Assembly: GCA_031254675.1 (NCBI GenBank)
Contig: JAIRTV010000256.1
Location: 1 to 6,525, forward strand
Direction: 5' to 3'
Length of the DNA: 6,525 nt
Origin: Planctomycetaceae bacterium
Lineage (GTDB): Bacteria > Planctomycetota > Planctomycetia > Pirellulales > Thermoguttaceae
Position 1 is the first letter of the stretch, and each line of letters starts with the position of its first letter. Both the position numbers and the translations under genes were made by a program. A model generated the notes under the pieces. That model did not search any database. It was not told where the DNA came from and worked only from the letters and a program-made list of their open reading frames with translations. Below, one piece after another: positions 6,347-6,525 of the stretch.

Positions 6347-6394
6347 CGTGTTTCCTCTTTTTTAACACGAAATGACACACAACAAACACGAAAA
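6347..6394. repeat. CGTGTT/AACACG motif cluster
   Basis: AACACGAAA occurs twice in direct orientation at 6364-6372 and 6385-6393, exactly 21 bases apart. An inverted partner CGTGTT is at 6347-6352. Direct copies two helical turns apart plus an inverted copy suit a protein-binding site upstream of the - strand gene starting at 6288. No regulator is identified. Confidence 0.35.
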
Positions 6395-6399
6395 TAAGC

Positions 6400-6525
6400 T
6401 CAATTGGAGTTCTCCAATTGGCAAATGGAGTTCTCCAATTGATCAATGGAGTTCTCCAATTGGTAAATGGAGTTCTCCAATTGATCAATGGAGTTCTCCA
6501 ATTGGTGAATGGAGTTCTCCAATTG
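6400..6525 (-). CDS. 3' end of a heptad-repeat coiled-coil protein (5' end outside window)
   Basis: Read on the - strand from the window edge, 41 codons then TGA (6400-6402) encode six heptads of the form QLENSIx, the last being QLENSN followed by the stop. Leu and Ile alternate 4 and 3 residues apart (Ile at a, Leu at d), the pattern of a parallel coiled coil. The single variable residue (H, D, Y, D, C) falls at the exposed b position. The stop comes right at the end of the repeat, and strand and order match the genes downstream. Against it: four of the six frames stay open through this 21-bp array, including a + frame beginning with ATG at 6372 (WSSPIxx repeats), so openness alone proves nothing. 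The exact match of the variable triplet to a codon is the main argument for this frame. Function unknown. Confidence 0.5.
   Translation of the reverse strand, partial: QLENSIHQLENSIDQLENSIYQLENSIDQLENSICQLENSN
6401..6525. repeat. 21-bp tandem repeat array continuing past the window edge
   Basis: Five full units and a partial sixth of a 21-bp repeat follow one another without gaps. Eighteen of 21 positions are invariant, and the only differences are in one triplet (6421-6423, 6442-6444, 6463-6465, 6484-6486, 6505-6507: gca, atc, gta, atc, gtg). Each unit contains the palindrome TGGAGTTCTCCA. The leftmost copy extends it to a 20-base element (6401-6420) with perfect 9-bp arms around TT. There are no unique spacers, so it is not a CRISPR array. 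Confidence 0.97.

Noticed and set aside
6372..6525. A + strand frame starting with ATG at 6372 and running through the array as WSSPIGK/WSSPIDQ repeats to the window edge.
   Set aside because: There is no Shine-Dalgarno site or promoter, and the variable triplet straddles two codons in this frame, while it is exactly one codon in the - strand frame. It stays open mainly because a 21-bp repeat lacking stops is open anywhere. Not excluded.
6401..6525. CRISPR array.
   Set aside because: The units are contiguous with a 21-base period and no unique spacers, and only three bases vary.

Overview
The window holds six protein-coding genes and the 3' end of a probable seventh. Two lie on the + strand at the left. 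The rest are on the - strand and face them. There is no rRNA, tRNA, insertion sequence or CRISPR array. The organism is a bacterium, and I lean towards a fairly low-GC member of the Planctomycetota. That rests on the membrane-anchored 'secreted domain plus DUF1573-like' gene pair, the patchy Shine-Dalgarno use and the poorly conserved membrane protein before queG. It is an inference, since no marker gene fixes the phylum.

Layout. Positions 1-234 are AT-rich leader DNA. Positions 235-1684 hold two + strand genes, visibly more AT-rich than the rest: a 337-residue protein with an N-terminal export-like segment and a C-terminal membrane helix, then, 10 bases after its stop, a 141-residue membrane-anchored protein with a DUF1573-like beta domain. 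Positions 1685-1931 form a convergent intergenic gap with a 9-bp inverted repeat. Reading leftwards, the - strand holds guaA (GMP synthase, complete), a 272-residue coiled-coil protein with a PD-(D/E)XK nuclease-like C-terminal domain, queG (epoxyqueuosine reductase, short form) and a 256-residue single-pass membrane protein of unknown function that overlaps queG by 17 bases. At the far right (6400-6525) is a 21-bp tandem array that runs off the window.

How they fit together. guaA (purine synthesis) and queG (last step of tRNA queuosine synthesis) are housekeeping genes with no visible pathway partners here. The membrane protein and queG are probably translationally coupled. The two + strand genes look like a small envelope-protein operon. 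The nuclease-like protein stands alone with its own Shine-Dalgarno site.

Most worth a second look: (1) in the right-hand array, variation between units falls in one triplet, which is exactly one codon of a - strand frame encoding QLENSIx coiled-coil heptads; (2) the first gene seems to have a displaced start that one extra A in an A6 run would repair into a classical signal peptide; (3) the C-terminus of queG looks frameshifted. I do not see a recognisable multi-gene defence, secondary-metabolite or mobile system. The nuclease-like gene and the heptad array are the nearest candidates for undescribed biology.
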